Shown: positions 6,696 to 15,533 of the stretch, piece by piece | Numbering within the stretch: the first letter of the stretch is position 1 | Layout: each line of letters opens with the position of its first letter | DNA from: Verrucomicrobiota bacterium | Lineage (GTDB): Bacteria; Verrucomicrobiota; Verrucomicrobiia; Chthoniobacterales; UBA10450 | Length of the DNA: 33,879 nt | NCBI GenBank assembly: GCA_003218475.1 | Contig: QHNR01000069.1 | Span: forward strand, 1-33,879 | Direction: 5' to 3' | The notes under the pieces: model-generated | Databases searched by the model: none | The model's input: the letters and a program-made list of their open reading frames with translations, nothing else | Told to the model about the DNA's origin: nothing | Translations under genes and position numbers: made by a program

Positions 6696-9338
6696 TCATT
6701 TCTGTTTCGCGGCTGCGGAACCTTCCGGCGGTCGCACCGTTGCCAAAACATACGGTTGATCGCGAAAATATTTTGCAGCCACTTGTTTAATATCGTCGAG
6801 TGTCACTGCGTTCACATCGTGCTCGAGTCGCTTGTAATAATCGAAGCCGAGCCCGTATAGCTCGTCAAGCGCGCAATGATAACCGAAAGCGTCGTTGCTT
6901 TGATTTGCGATCTCCTGCTGGCCAATCAGTTTCTTTTTCGCTCGCGCTAATTCCTCCGGACTAAGACCATCGTTGGCGAGCTTGTGGATTTCATCGAGTA
7001 ACGCGGTTTTCACCGGCTCGATCTTCTGCGGGTCCGTGCCGAGATAAAATGCAAAGAGACCAGGCACCAAGCCCTGCATCTGGCTGGCGCCGACGTAATA
7101 GGCCAATCCCATTTGCTCGCGAATGCGAATGAAGAAACGCGATCCGAGATCGCTGCTTGCCTCATCGATCAATTCCAGTGCGTACCGATCAGGGCTCGAC
7201 AAGCTCGCACCGCGAAATCCAACCATGATCACGCCTTGCGCTTTGTCCTTTCGGTTTTCAACGGTTTCCGGTTTGCCAAGCGGCATGGAAGGCCTTGCAT
7301 CGGTCAGAGCGAGCGCGCCAGGCTTCATCTTGCTGAGCATTTCTTCGACGAGCTGTTTTACCTCAGACGCTTTAACGTCTCCGAAGACGTAGATCACGCC
7401 GTTTTTGGCGACTACGTAACGATCGCGAAACTCGAGCAGATCCTTCTGCGTCAACCGCTGAACGGACTCGACCGATCCATTTGAACGCAATGCGTAGGGA
7501 TGCTGGGGAAAAAGCGCCTGTCGCATGATGTTGCGCGCGACGGACGTCAACTGCTCTTCCTCCTGCTGGATCGCCGCGATCTGGATTTCTTTTTCACGCG
7601 CAACGGCTTTTTCAGGAAATGTCGCGTTGAGCAATACGTCCGACAGCAGGTCCACACCTAATTTCACGTCGGGCTTCATGACGTCGAGCGACACGCTGAA
7701 GCTGTTGTTACCCGCGTCGCTCGAAATGGAACCGCCTACTGCTTCGATGTCGTTGGCGATTTGCTCGGCAGTCCGCATCTTGGTTCCTTTCAACAGCACC
7801 TTAGCCATCAAACGCGTAATGCCATTTGTCTGCGGCGTCTCGGCGAGAAGACCGCCACGAAAAACGCCGCCCATCCCAACTAGTGGCAGCCGAGGATCTT
7901 CGCGCACGAGCAGTCGCAATCCATTTGAGAGATCAAATTTTTGAATCTCACCCGCGGCGACTGGTTTTTCGGCCTCGGCTTTGCCCGTCAGCGAGCCCTT
8001 TGGATTCAACGAGGTGACCGTCAGGTTGTTCTCGGTCAGATATCTCGCAGCAACGCGTTTGATGTCGTCGAGCGTTACCTTCTGGACAGCGTCGAGATAA
8101 TGCCGGCTGAAATTCAGATCGCGCGTGAGCAACCAGTTCGACCCGATGTCTGAGGCTTGGCCACGCATGGTCGTAAGCGCTCCGAGATGATGACTAAGCA
8201 TGATTTTTTTTGCCTTCGCCAATTCTTCTGCGGTCACACCGGTCTGCTTCACCTCGTCGACAATGCTCAGAGCCAATTGCTCGGCTGCGTCACGTTTCTT
8301 TGGATCGACAGTAGCATCGATGCCGAATAAGCCGGGATCACCTGGCGTGTAAGAGAATGCGGATATGCCGAACGCCAGACCGGCTTCTTCGCGCACGCGC
8401 CGGTACAGGCGCGAGCTGCGACCGTCGCCTAGGACGGTCGAGAGAAGATCGAGCGCGGGAACATCTGGATTTGTTACTTCTGGAATGTGCCATGCGAACG
8501 AGACATGCGTCAGTTCCGTCGAAAATTCCTGGTGCACTTCGCGACGGCCAAGTTGCGGCGGTTCCGCAGGAACGAATACCGGCTGGAGCGATTTCTCCGG
8601 ATACGGCTTGAACAACTGCGTCAGCTGTTGTCGCACTTTTTGCGCATCCACATCCCCAACCACGAGGAACGTGAGATTGTTAGGGACGTAGCGCGTTTTG
8701 TAATATTGCATCACCTGCTCCTGGGTGAGCTGATTGTAGATTTCGATCTCGCCGATAACCGGAAAACGATAGGGATGCCGCTGATAAGCGGTCGCAAAAA
8801 GCAGTAACCCAGCCACGCGATCGGGATCATCCATGCCCATGGCAAATTCGCGCCGGATCACTTCCTGCTCCTTCTGATATTCTGCCGGCGGCAAAGTCGA
8901 ATTCATCATCGCGTCGGCCAAAATGTCGAGCGCAGTGGCGACCCCGTCTTTCGGCACGTCGATCCAAAAAACCGTGCGATCGAAGGATGTGTACGCGTTG
9001 ACGTAGCCGCCTACGTCCTGGATTTTTTGCGCGATTTCATTGGTCGACCGGGTTTTTGTGCCCTTGAAGAGCATGTGCTCGAGAATATGTGACAACCCCG
9101 CGCCGAGGTGCACGTCTTCGTAGATGCTTCCGGTGGCACACCACGCCTGCACGCTTGCCACCGGCGCGCTGTGATCTTCCTGGACAATGATCGTCAGCCC
9201 GTTCGGCAGAATCGATTTCTGCGCCGTGCTCGGCGGAAAATTGATGACCGATGAAGGCTCGGTCGACGCAGCTTTCAGATTAACCATGCCAAGTAATAGA
9301 GCCGCTGAGAGAAATTTCGCCACTGGGATACGATTCAT
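6696..9338 (-). CDS. Exported two-domain M16 (pitrilysin/PMPCB-like) zinc peptidase
   Basis: Secreted M16 peptidase of 880 residues, made of two tandem halves as in PqqL or processing peptidases. Seen: signal peptide at 1-24, SILPNGLTIIVQEDHSAPV at 42-60, and the inverted zinc motif HILEH at 84-88 followed by MLFKGT. The third ligand is likely Glu164 in VIRREF, 80 residues after the first His. The second half starts near FDLSNGLRLLVREDPRLPLV, but where the zinc motif would be it reads ITRLMAKVLLKGT. That half is therefore non-catalytic, as usual for such fusions. The gene lies downstream of the Minf_1886 gene and 3 nt upstream of the DUF1844 gene. Substrate unknown. Confidence 0.92.
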   Translation of the reverse strand: MNRIPVAKFLSAALLLGMVNLKAASTEPSSVINFPPSTAQKSILPNGLTIIVQEDHSAPVASVQAWCATGSIYEDVHLGAGLSHILEHMLFKGTKTRSTNEIAQKIQDVGGYVNAYTSFDRTVFWIDVPKDGVATALDILADAMMNSTLPPAEYQKEQEVIRREFAMGMDDPDRVAGLLLFATAYQRHPYRFPVIGEIEIYNQLTQEQVMQYYKTRYVPNNLTFLVVGDVDAQKVRQQLTQLFKPYPEKSLQPVFVPAEPPQLGRREVHQEFSTELTHVSFAWHIPEVTNPDVPALDLLSTVLGDGRSSRLYRRVREEAGLAFGISAFSYTPGDPGLFGIDATVDPKKRDAAEQLALSIVDEVKQTGVTAEELAKAKKIMLSHHLGALTTMRGQASDIGSNWLLTRDLNFSRHYLDAVQKVTLDDIKRVAARYLTENNLTVTSLNPKGSLTGKAEAEKPVAAGEIQKFDLSNGLRLLVREDPRLPLVGMGGVFRGGLLAETPQTNGITRLMAKVLLKGTKMRTAEQIANDIEAVGGSISSDAGNNSFSVSLDVMKPDVKLGVDLLSDVLLNATFPEKAVAREKEIQIAAIQQEEEQLTSVARNIMRQALFPQHPYALRSNGSVESVQRLTQKDLLEFRDRYVVAKNGVIYVFGDVKASEVKQLVEEMLSKMKPGALALTDARPSMPLGKPETVENRKDKAQGVIMVGFRGASLSSPDRYALELIDEASSDLGSRFFIRIREQMGLAYYVGASQMQGLVPGLFAFYLGTDPQKIEPVKTALLDEIHKLANDGLSPEELARAKKKLIGQQEIANQSNDAFGYHCALDELYGLGFDYYKRLEHDVNAVTLDDIKQVAAKYFRDQPYVLATVRPPEGSAAAKQK

Positions 9339-9356
9339 TCTGATTATCTTTGGGCG

Positions 9357-9394
9357 TTGATCCCAGTGATCAGGGATTTGTGATCAATGATCGG
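9357..9394. repeat. tgatca-word repeat between Minf_1886 and M16 genes
   Basis: The word tgatc/tgatca occurs about five times in 38 bp (ttgatcccagtgatcaggga, then ttgtgatcaatgatcgg), and the first part folds on itself as a palindrome. It fills most of the 66-bp gap between the stop of the Minf_1886 gene and the start of the peptidase gene. Confidence 0.6.
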
Positions 9395-9404
9395 CTGTCA
9401 CCAC

Positions 9405-9851
9405 TTACTTGCTCGACGCAGCGGGCCTTCGCGCTGGCAAATGCGCTGGGGGTTTCGCAGTCGCGGTTTTTTCCGGTGCGAACGGCTTCACAAAAACCTC
9501 TTCAAAATCATAAACGTTCTTGAAATGTTCGATCGAATCCTCCTCGGTCTTCCCGAATACGCCAGCGCCGATGAGGTTAAAGACGATGTTCCCAACGTCC
9601 TCGCAGGAATGGATTCCCCAGTTATCGAAGACGGTTATCACCATAGGTCCGAATTCTTTGAGAGCGTACCGTCGCACACCGTCGAGCAGCTCCGGCCCCG
9701 TTACGTGGCGCACATTGACGCCTTTGATTTTCTTCTGTTGCTTCGTCGTGAAATCGAGCGCGTCCCGCAAAAAGACATAAGCGTCCCGCTGATAACGTGG
9801 ATCGCTTGCAACAATGGAATCGAGAGCCTCGGCAAAGCCAATTTTTTGCAT
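9405..9851 (-). CDS. Minf_1886-family protein (Verrucomicrobia/Planctomycetes-restricted)
   Basis: Conserved protein of 148 residues with no known function. I recognise the family by FAEALDSIVASDPRYQRDAY at 6-25, FLRDALDFT at 27-35, HVTGPELLDGVRRYALKEFG at 49-68 and the segment from VFDNWGIHSCEDVGNIVFNL (74-93) to GVFGKTEEDS. These are the usual landmarks of the family. The C-terminal 25 residues are an Ala/Pro/Lys-rich tail. No signal peptide, so probably cytoplasmic. Its ATG overlaps the stop of a 23-codon small ORF (TAATG). It is a useful lineage marker for the window. Confidence 0.88.
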   Translation of the reverse strand: MQKIGFAEALDSIVASDPRYQRDAYVFLRDALDFTTKQQKKIKGVNVRHVTGPELLDGVRRYALKEFGPMVITVFDNWGIHSCEDVGNIVFNLIGAGVFGKTEEDSIEHFKNVYDFEEVFVKPFAPEKTATAKPPAHLPARRPAASSK

Positions 9852-9922
9852 TACCAGATATGCGCGTTCAGAACGCGCTCCTCAAGATAGCCGCCAAGCT
9901 GGAAAGCGGCAACTGATCCCAT
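9851..9922 (-). CDS. Possible small ORF (23 residues) coupled to the Minf_1886 gene
   Basis: A short frame starting at ATG 9920-9922 and ending in TAA at 9851-9853. It begins MGSVAAFQLGGYLEE and ends RVLNAHIW. A good ribosome site (ggag) lies 6 nt before the ATG, better than anything directly before the Minf_1886 start. Stop and next start share one base (TAATG), the layout expected for translational coupling. It lies 24 nt after the stop of the MA-like gene. I do not recognise the peptide. It may be a leader whose translation feeds ribosomes to the Minf_1886 gene, or chance. Confidence 0.35.
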   Translation of the reverse strand: MGSVAAFQLGGYLEERVLNAHIW

Positions 9923-9946
9923 CCAATCTCCATTCGTGGTCGTATT

Positions 9947-11227
9947 TCAGTTTTCGACCTGATCCTCCAGCGCATCGACATAAACCGAAAGCGGATCGTG
10001 TCGCTTTGAAGGTGAGCTCTGCGATTGATCCACCGCTTTGAGATAATCAGTGAAATTGCCGCTGCCGTTCTTCATTTGAGTCGCTTCGAACCAATTCATG
10101 TAGTCGTCAATATCGCTCATTCGAGCGGCAAGTTGTTTGCGAGTAGCATCCAAATGCGACAAATGCTTCGCAACTCCTTTCCTTTTCCCGCGGGCAAGCA
10201 GCGCAGTGATCTGCTCGTATTCACGCGCGATCGGCCGCAAAACCGGGTTGGCTTGGGCAACAAACACAAGTAAATCTCGGTTCAACTGATTCAGCGCCAT
10301 CTTCTCGCCTGGAGAAATCTTGCGCTTCGCCAGGTCGTCAAGTGTTGCCACCTTGGCCAGCTTGTTTGCTTGCGAAATTTTCACGCTCAACAATTCAGCG
10401 AGCCGTCGCTCGCTTTCGGCGAACGTGAGCAACTGGTAGGTCTGGAAATTCCTCACCTGCTGTAAAGCCAACTGCCAGGTTCCCTCCGCGTCAGCAACGA
10501 GGGACGGAAAGTGCGCCTTCAAATTGGTCAGCGGTTCGTTTGAGGTGTCAGGTAGATGACCGATGTACTGCGCTAGGCGGCCAGGGCCGTCCCTCCTATC
10601 GATGAGCATCTGCACCAGCGCAAAAGAATGCGCGCGGTAAAGCACGCGTCCCGCCGAATCGAGAAGTTCCGGCCGTTGACGGAGAAACGTCTCGAGCGGG
10701 ACGGTTTTATTCGCCGTGGTAAGCGCGTCGAGCAAGTATCCGCGATCGCGCCCAGGCGCAAGCGCAAGCACTCCATCAAGCAACCAATCCGGTGGCTCGA
10801 CGAACGCCGTGCCGGCAGCGATATGCGATCCTTTTCGATAAATCATCTCCAGTAAGATTCCGCGCAGAAGCTCGCGCTCGATTAATGATGAATCGAGTTT
10901 TTCGGAAAGCGTCAGGTCTAGCTGTAGCTTGAGACCGAACCCGGTTTGACTAAATCGCAAGTCAGCAGGCGGAATTTCCGGCAGGTTTGCCTGTTGCAGT
11001 TGAAGATTCACCACGATCGGGACCGTCCAGTTGTCGCGCTGCCGCAACAGCACGAGAAAATCGGCCTTGGTCCGCTCGGCTAAGTCTGACACCGCGCCGC
11101 GCAGCGCCGCGTCAGCTCCGTAGATAATGAACTGGCGGGACGGACTTACGCTGTGTTCGGTCGGCGCGGCGTAAAGCAGGTGCAAGGTGAACAAAGCCGA
11201 TATGAAGATCGCAGCACGCACCGTCAT
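9947..11227 (-). CDS. Exported protein resembling an MA-clan peptidase but without HExxH
   Basis: Secreted protein of 426 residues with a signal peptide at 1-20 (ending LLYAAPTE). Residues 120-180 have the layout of gluzincin peptidases of the peptidase_MA type: a helix RELLRGILLEMIYR where HExxH would lie, then PPDWLLDGVLAL where such enzymes have PxWLxEGxA. Neither zinc histidines nor the downstream Glu are present, so it should be inactive as a protease. The C-terminal half (about 250-400) is helical and charged, with coiled-coil character. First gene of a probable five-gene run ending with the DUF1844 gene. The fold assignment is an inference from pattern only. Confidence 0.7.
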   Translation of the reverse strand: MTVRAAIFISALFTLHLLYAAPTEHSVSPSRQFIIYGADAALRGAVSDLAERTKADFLVLLRQRDNWTVPIVVNLQLQQANLPEIPPADLRFSQTGFGLKLQLDLTLSEKLDSSLIERELLRGILLEMIYRKGSHIAAGTAFVEPPDWLLDGVLALAPGRDRGYLLDALTTANKTVPLETFLRQRPELLDSAGRVLYRAHSFALVQMLIDRRDGPGRLAQYIGHLPDTSNEPLTNLKAHFPSLVADAEGTWQLALQQVRNFQTYQLLTFAESERRLAELLSVKISQANKLAKVATLDDLAKRKISPGEKMALNQLNRDLLVFVAQANPVLRPIAREYEQITALLARGKRKGVAKHLSHLDATRKQLAARMSDIDDYMNWFEATQMKNGSGNFTDYLKAVDQSQSSPSKRHDPLSVYVDALEDQVEN

Positions 11228-11476
11228 TGAGTGTGGATGATAAGTGCGACGGCGACCTGCTGACCAGCAAGAAACAATGCGAAACTCCAGGTGGTTCGCG
11301 GTTTTTAATCAATAAAACAATCTCACAGGGAACGTGCACGGCTCGCGACGCTGCAAACCATTGTTTATCCGGAGGATACTCCCGGGACAAGATGGCAACC
11401 TGGCAACTGGGCAAACGCGGACACATCCGGAGCGGCTCCTTGCGAGATTGATAAAGAAAAGGAAGGGGTAAATATC

Positions 11477-12211
11477 ATGAAAACCAAAGGGTTGGTTTTG
11501 GTGAGCTGTCTGGCTGCAGCGGCGGTAATCGCGTCGCCTGCTTTGGGCGAGATTCAAAAAAAATCGCGGGTCGCATCGGGGGCGAAGGCGCAACGAATGG
11601 CTCCGAAAACCGCACAGGTGATGCCGACGTCGAGACATGGGAATACGTCGTCCGACATAGCCCCGCGCCATTATGCTGGAAACCAACGGTATACGGGTGC
11701 TCGGCAATACGCTGGTAATCGTCAGTTCGTCCGCGGTCGTGAGTACACCGGGACCCGGTATTATGGACGCAGCGGCTACGCCACCAATCGTTACTATGGG
11801 AATGGTTACTACGGGAGTAGTGGCTATTACTACGGGAGTAGTGGCTATTACTACGGCGGCCCAAGCTACTACTATGGTGGCAGCTGGGGTTATCCGTATT
11901 CCGGCTACTATTCATCCTGGCCGTACGCGTCGTATGGGTACTACCCGTATTCATATTACGGGGGTTATCCCTATTCATACTATGGGGGTTATTCGAACGC
12001 CTCTTCGTACTATCAGCCAGGATATGGTTACGACACTACAACGGTTGCAGCGGTGCAGCGCCGCTTGGGTGAACTCGGCTACTATCACGGCGCAGTCGAT
12101 GGCATTATGGGGCCACAAACCCGGGCAGCGATCGCCGCTTTTGAAAGCACGCATGGGATGATCGTGGACGGCATGATTACCACGCGGCTTCTCAACCGAG
12201 TGGGGGTCTAG
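11477..12211 (+). CDS. Secreted Tyr/Gly-rich protein with C-terminal peptidoglycan-binding domain
   Basis: 244-residue exported protein. Seen: signal peptide at 1-24 (KTKGLVLVSCLAAAAVIAS then PALG); a basic linker with repeated Tyr-Ala-Gly-Asn and Arg motifs (about 64-100); a Tyr/Gly/Ser-rich low-complexity region (about 95-185) with tandem SGYYYGS and YSYYGGYP units; and a PG_binding_1 domain at about 190-244 (VQRRLGELGYYHGAVDGIMG, PQTRAAIAAFE). The start has a strong ggaagggg ribosome site. It probably sits at the cell wall; the Tyr-rich part could cross-link or phase-separate, but that is a guess. A paralogue follows immediately, and both have the same kind of terminator. Confidence 0.88.
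   Translation: MKTKGLVLVSCLAAAAVIASPALGEIQKKSRVASGAKAQRMAPKTAQVMPTSRHGNTSSDIAPRHYAGNQRYTGARQYAGNRQFVRGREYTGTRYYGRSGYATNRYYGNGYYGSSGYYYGSSGYYYGGPSYYYGGSWGYPYSGYYSSWPYASYGYYPYSYYGGYPYSYYGGYSNASSYYQPGYGYDTTTVAAVQRRLGELGYYHGAVDGIMGPQTRAAIAAFESTHGMIVDGMITTRLLNRVGV
11807..11848 (+). repeat. Two tandem 21-bp units in the Tyr/Gly-rich region
   Basis: Unit 11807-11827 is repeated exactly at 11828-11848 and begins again at 11849. It encodes YYGSSGY. The units are a multiple of three, so gain or loss keeps the frame. Confidence 0.9.
11948..11995 (+). repeat. Two tandem 24-bp units in the Tyr/Gly-rich region
   Basis: 11948-11971 and 11972-11995 differ at a few third positions and both encode YSYYGGY plus one residue. 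This suggests recent in-frame duplication followed by silent drift. Confidence 0.85.
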
Positions 12212-12247
12212 CCCGATTCAAATCGAGAACCGAGTTCGGTTGTCTTA

Positions 12248-12300
12248 ACCGGCGGACTTGCAGTAAGAAGCTGCGAGCCGCCGGTTTCATTTAATTCTTT
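12248..12300 (+). terminator. Stem-loop terminator after the first Tyr/Gly-rich gene
   Basis: accggcgg (12248-12255) pairs with ccgccggt (12278-12285), followed by ttcatttaattcttt. The stem sits 36 nt after the stop. The same stem sequence recurs after the paralogue at 13014-13056. Confidence 0.7.
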
Positions 12301-12366
12301 GCCACCGTAAAAATAAAACGAGACTTTGCGCCGGGCGCGGTGTCTAATGAAGTAGAAAAACAAAAT

Positions 12367-12964
12367 ATGAACAATACAAAGTCTTTACTTTTTTTGAGTT
12401 GCCTCGTGGCGGCAATGCTGACTACTCCAATTCTTACAGCTGCTCCGCGCGGCGGCGGCGGCAGCGGTCATTTTGGTGGGATGGCAGGGCGACCAGGAAT
12501 GGGGGGTGGACAGCGTTTCTCCGGTGGCAACTGGCACGGTGGCAACTGGCACGGTGGCAACTGGCACGGCGGCAATAACTGGCACGGCGGCAATATTCGG
12601 CTTTCCGTGGTGGTGGGGTTGGGGCTGGGGCGGCGGTTGGGGCTGGGGGTATCCCTATTATGGTTATGGTTACCCGTACGGCTACGGCTACTATGGCTCC
12701 GGCGACCCATACGGTTACGGTTATGGCTACGGCTACGGAGGAAACCAATACGGCGGCGACTACGGGTATGGTAATGGATACGGCAATAATGGCACTGGCT
12801 ACGGTCAATACGGCGAGGCCACTCACTCCAAAGTTGCCGAGCTGCAGCGCCGACTCGCACGCGCCGGTTATTACCATGGCTCGGTCGACGGCGTTTTGGG
12901 CCCGCAGACGCGTCGAGCAATCCGCGCGTACGAGCGGGACCACGGGTACGCAAGCAACTACTGA
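12367..12964 (+). pseudogene. Frameshifted paralogue: secreted Gly/Tyr/Trp-rich protein with peptidoglycan-binding domain
   Basis: One gene split over two frames. The N-terminal part starts at ATG 12367 with a signal peptide (NNTKSLLFLSCLVAAMLTTP), then GGGGSGHFGG and four Gly-Asn-Trp-His repeats. At about 12586-12600 the sense moves to the next frame (+1), giving FGFPWWWGWGWGGGWGWG, a Tyr/Gly-rich region and the PG_binding_1 domain (LQRRLARAGYYHGSVDGVLG, PQTRRAIRAYE), ending at 12964. The unshifted frame runs on as Leu/Arg-rich nonsense to 12774. A single extra base near ggcaatattcgg explains it. The binding domain lacks the last ~18 residues seen in the paralogue. It could be a real mutation, a sequencing error or programmed shifting; no known slippery site is seen. 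Confidence 0.75.
12523..12585 (+). repeat. Tandem 15-bp units encoding GGNWH
   Basis: Three exact units (ggtggcaactggcac at 12523, 12538 and 12553) followed by an 18-bp variant with an extra Asn codon. They lie just before the frameshift, but unit lengths are multiples of three, so unit loss or gain cannot itself cause it. Confidence 0.9.
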
Positions 12965-13013
12965 CCGGGTTTCGTCGCTTAGCCCGAGAGGGCTCAGTTG
13001 ATTTTAATTCACC

Positions 13014-13066
13014 GACCGGCGGAATTCGTAGGGGTTAGGAGGGCGAGCCGCCGGTCGTTTATTTTT
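13014..13066 (+). terminator. Stem-loop terminator after the second Tyr/Gly-rich gene
   Basis: gaccggcgg (13014-13022) pairs with ccgccggtc (13048-13056), followed by gtttattttt. A smaller hairpin, agccc/gggct at 12981-12994, precedes it. The T-run already belongs to the 3' end of the convergent patatin pseudogene (stop at 13059-13061). Confidence 0.7.
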
Positions 13067-15533
13067 CAGGTAGTCGCGCGTGATTGGCTAATTGCCCCGC
13101 GGTGTTATTCGCCGATGATTCGAGCAATCCTGCAAGCCAATCCGGTGATTTCATCTGCAAGTGATGCTCCAGGATCTCGCGAATAAAACACTGAAAGTCG
13201 CCGCCGCAAGCTGTGCAAAGTTTCTGCATCGTGTGCGCGCCAAGCATCCTGTAGCTCTCGAATTGCGATTCCGAGAAAAACTGGTCTGCGGTGCTCTCGT
13301 GCGGGAAGGTTTCGTTCCTTTTGAAGTATTCGTAAATGTCGCGCGGTTCATTGCCATGACACGCCGGCTTGATGTAAACGATGATCCCGTCGGAAGCGGC
13401 CGGACCGTCGACCACTGAATAGCGAATTCGACCAATCGCACAATTGTGCCCGGGATCTTTATGCGCGCCGATTTCCGTACGCGAATAAATGCCCATTTGA
13501 TCGAACTCGATTGGGATTCCTAAATCGATTCTAATCTTGCGCACGGACTCACCCAAATCGGCGAAAAAACATTCCGGATCCTCGCCGGCATCGCTCACGA
13601 CAATGTAATGGCATCGCCGAAGCACCATCTCGTAAAGGCCAAGATTTTCGAAATGCCCGCCATCGGAGAGATACACGTAAGGACTGGTGTCGTTTGTTAA
13701 GCCAAACGCTTCGGCAATGATTGGACCAACACTGAAGTTTGGATACCCAAGATGAAATGTCGCCTGCCCAGCCTTTCCCGGATTCCCAAGCCATGCGCCG
13801 AGGCGGACGTTTAACAATGTGAGGACGAACGTGACGAGCGGAGACGAGTGGTGACCCATGTTCGGACTTGCCGCCGCACCTGAAATAGTTGTCGCCGTGC
13901 CTAACGAAATGCCCTGCTGCCCGCCATATCGTCTTCCTGGCGGCGCATTCGTTTTGCGGTAACCAAGTTCATAAGAGCCGCAATGCAGCGGCGACGCCGT
14001 AAAACTCTCCGCCTTTCGCTCCTGCCATGCGAGTTTGCTGCCCCCGACCAGATTGAGCGCAATATTTAGAACCGGCAGCAATCGCCCGCGGAATTTCTCT
14101 TCGACCCAAAGCTCATGCATCCGAATGTTGTCCTTTTCGTCAAAGCCGGTGAACGGATTAGGATCGCGCTGTTTGTTCGAGGCGCCCAGATACGCGCGAA
14201 TCAGGCGATCGCGATAAACTGCATGGAGCGAGAAGCGGTTCGGATCGATCGTATAGGCCATGGCAACTCCGAACCCGAGGAGTCCCAGCGCGAACAAGGT
14301 CAGGATCGAGATCGGCGTATATAGAAGGACGTTCAGATATTGCACTTCGCGCCGACCACGTGAGAGACAGCGTCCAAATTCCAGGGGAAATGCAGTTGAT
14401 CGCCGATTTGCAACATCATCCAAGTCATCGCGCGCGTGATGAGAATCATCAGCACGGCAATGAAGATGAACGCTGCAATCGTCACTGCTTTGGGGAGAAA
14501 ATCAACACCATCGGTCCCGCTTTGGCGCTCTTGTCCGCATTCGGCGGAAGCAAGCCGCTCCGGCCAGCAAGAATTGTGATGAGACCAGCCACTCCGCCTG
14601 CGCTTAGAATGGAAATTGTTCTTGAAAGAAGCAACGGCCCAAAAATGACGAGGCCACTAATCAGCATCCATCCAACGACAACTGCCAGGAGCCAGCCCGC
14701 TGCGCGTCCCCATCATTCGCGATCTTCGTCGTTCGTCCAGCGACTCGAGATTCCCGCAAACGTCAATACCGCCAGGAAAAACAGCGTCAAAAAAAGCGGC
14801 ACCGCGAAAACACCATACAATTCCGCAACGGCCAGAGGTTGTGGAAAAATTTTTGTTGCACCCAGCCAAAGCAAACAACCCCCGATCGCGCCCGATGCCA
14901 CCACGGCGATAAATTCTTTTAGCCGAAATCCGTGCGCACGAAGAAGCGAGGTCACCCATGAAAGAAGATGTATCAGCACGCCCAGATAAATAAACGGGAC
15001 GACCTCATGGGGAGGAGTGAACCCAAGAAACGACCACTTTGGTGTCGTTCGCCCATAAGCCACGAACCAGGCCCAGTATGTCGTCATCGAAAAAGCCGCT
15101 AGCAGCAGCGGCAATAACCAAAAAATCAAAAAACTGCGCTGACTGCCGCGCCTGTTTCCACCGCACGGCAAATTAATTCCCATGTAAGCAACGCCCATCG
15201 CTACACCGGCCACACCGATCCAGAGAGGGACCGACGTATAGGGGATTGGATTCCTCATGAGAAGCGCTTCGTAAAACCACGGAACTGTTAGCGCCGCCGC
15301 GAGCAACGGAATCATGACCAGCGAAGTCAAAAGCAGATTGCGAATATAAGTGGCGAACAATGTCCACGTATCTGCGGCCAAAAGACCGAGACGCGGGCTC
15401 AGATAATTGCTGTAGCTGCTTCAGCCGAATTAGGATAATCTTGCGGAAGCTCCCCGTGTAGAGCGACGAACTCAGCTTCCAACACTTTATGCAGCGGCAC
15501 TGAGGCATTGGCCGATGAAGTCTCTTTCGCCAT
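13059..15533 (-). pseudogene. Decayed patatin-like phospholipase membrane protein, catalytic core deleted
   Basis: Remains of a large patatin-like protein with a central membrane region, now in several frames. N-terminus: MAKETSSANASVPLHKVLEA then EFVALHGELPQDYPNSAE (from 15533). At about 15400-15425 the sequence jumps to SNYLSPRLG...AADTWTLFATYIRN in another frame; the part with the GGGIRSATF oxyanion and nucleophile region normally between these is missing. The multi-helix membrane part follows to EDRE, where TGA at 14713-14715 stands before WGRAAGW in the same frame. Further frame changes occur at about 14485-14510 and 14335-14345. The last part, 14345-13059, is intact and holds the catalytic Asp region SDGGHFENLGLYEMV. 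With the nucleophile gone it cannot be an active lipase. Confidence 0.85.

Noticed and set aside
9387-9890. Plus-strand open frame of 167 codons
   Set aside because: Antisense to the Minf_1886 gene, which has clear family similarity.
12385-12953. Minus-strand open frames opposite the Gly/Tyr-rich gene
   Set aside because: They are Pro/Arg/Val-rich shadows of the repeated Gly-Trp-His and Tyr-Gly codons, without start signals or domains.
14713-14715. In-frame TGA in the patatin-like gene as selenocysteine or recoding
   Set aside because: The expected residue is Trp, there is no hairpin of SECIS type that I can see, and the gene has other disabling lesions.
14360-14989. Plus-strand open frame of about 209 codons
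   Set aside because: It is antisense to the membrane part of the patatin pseudogene, has no recognisable domain and follows the codon shadow of that gene.
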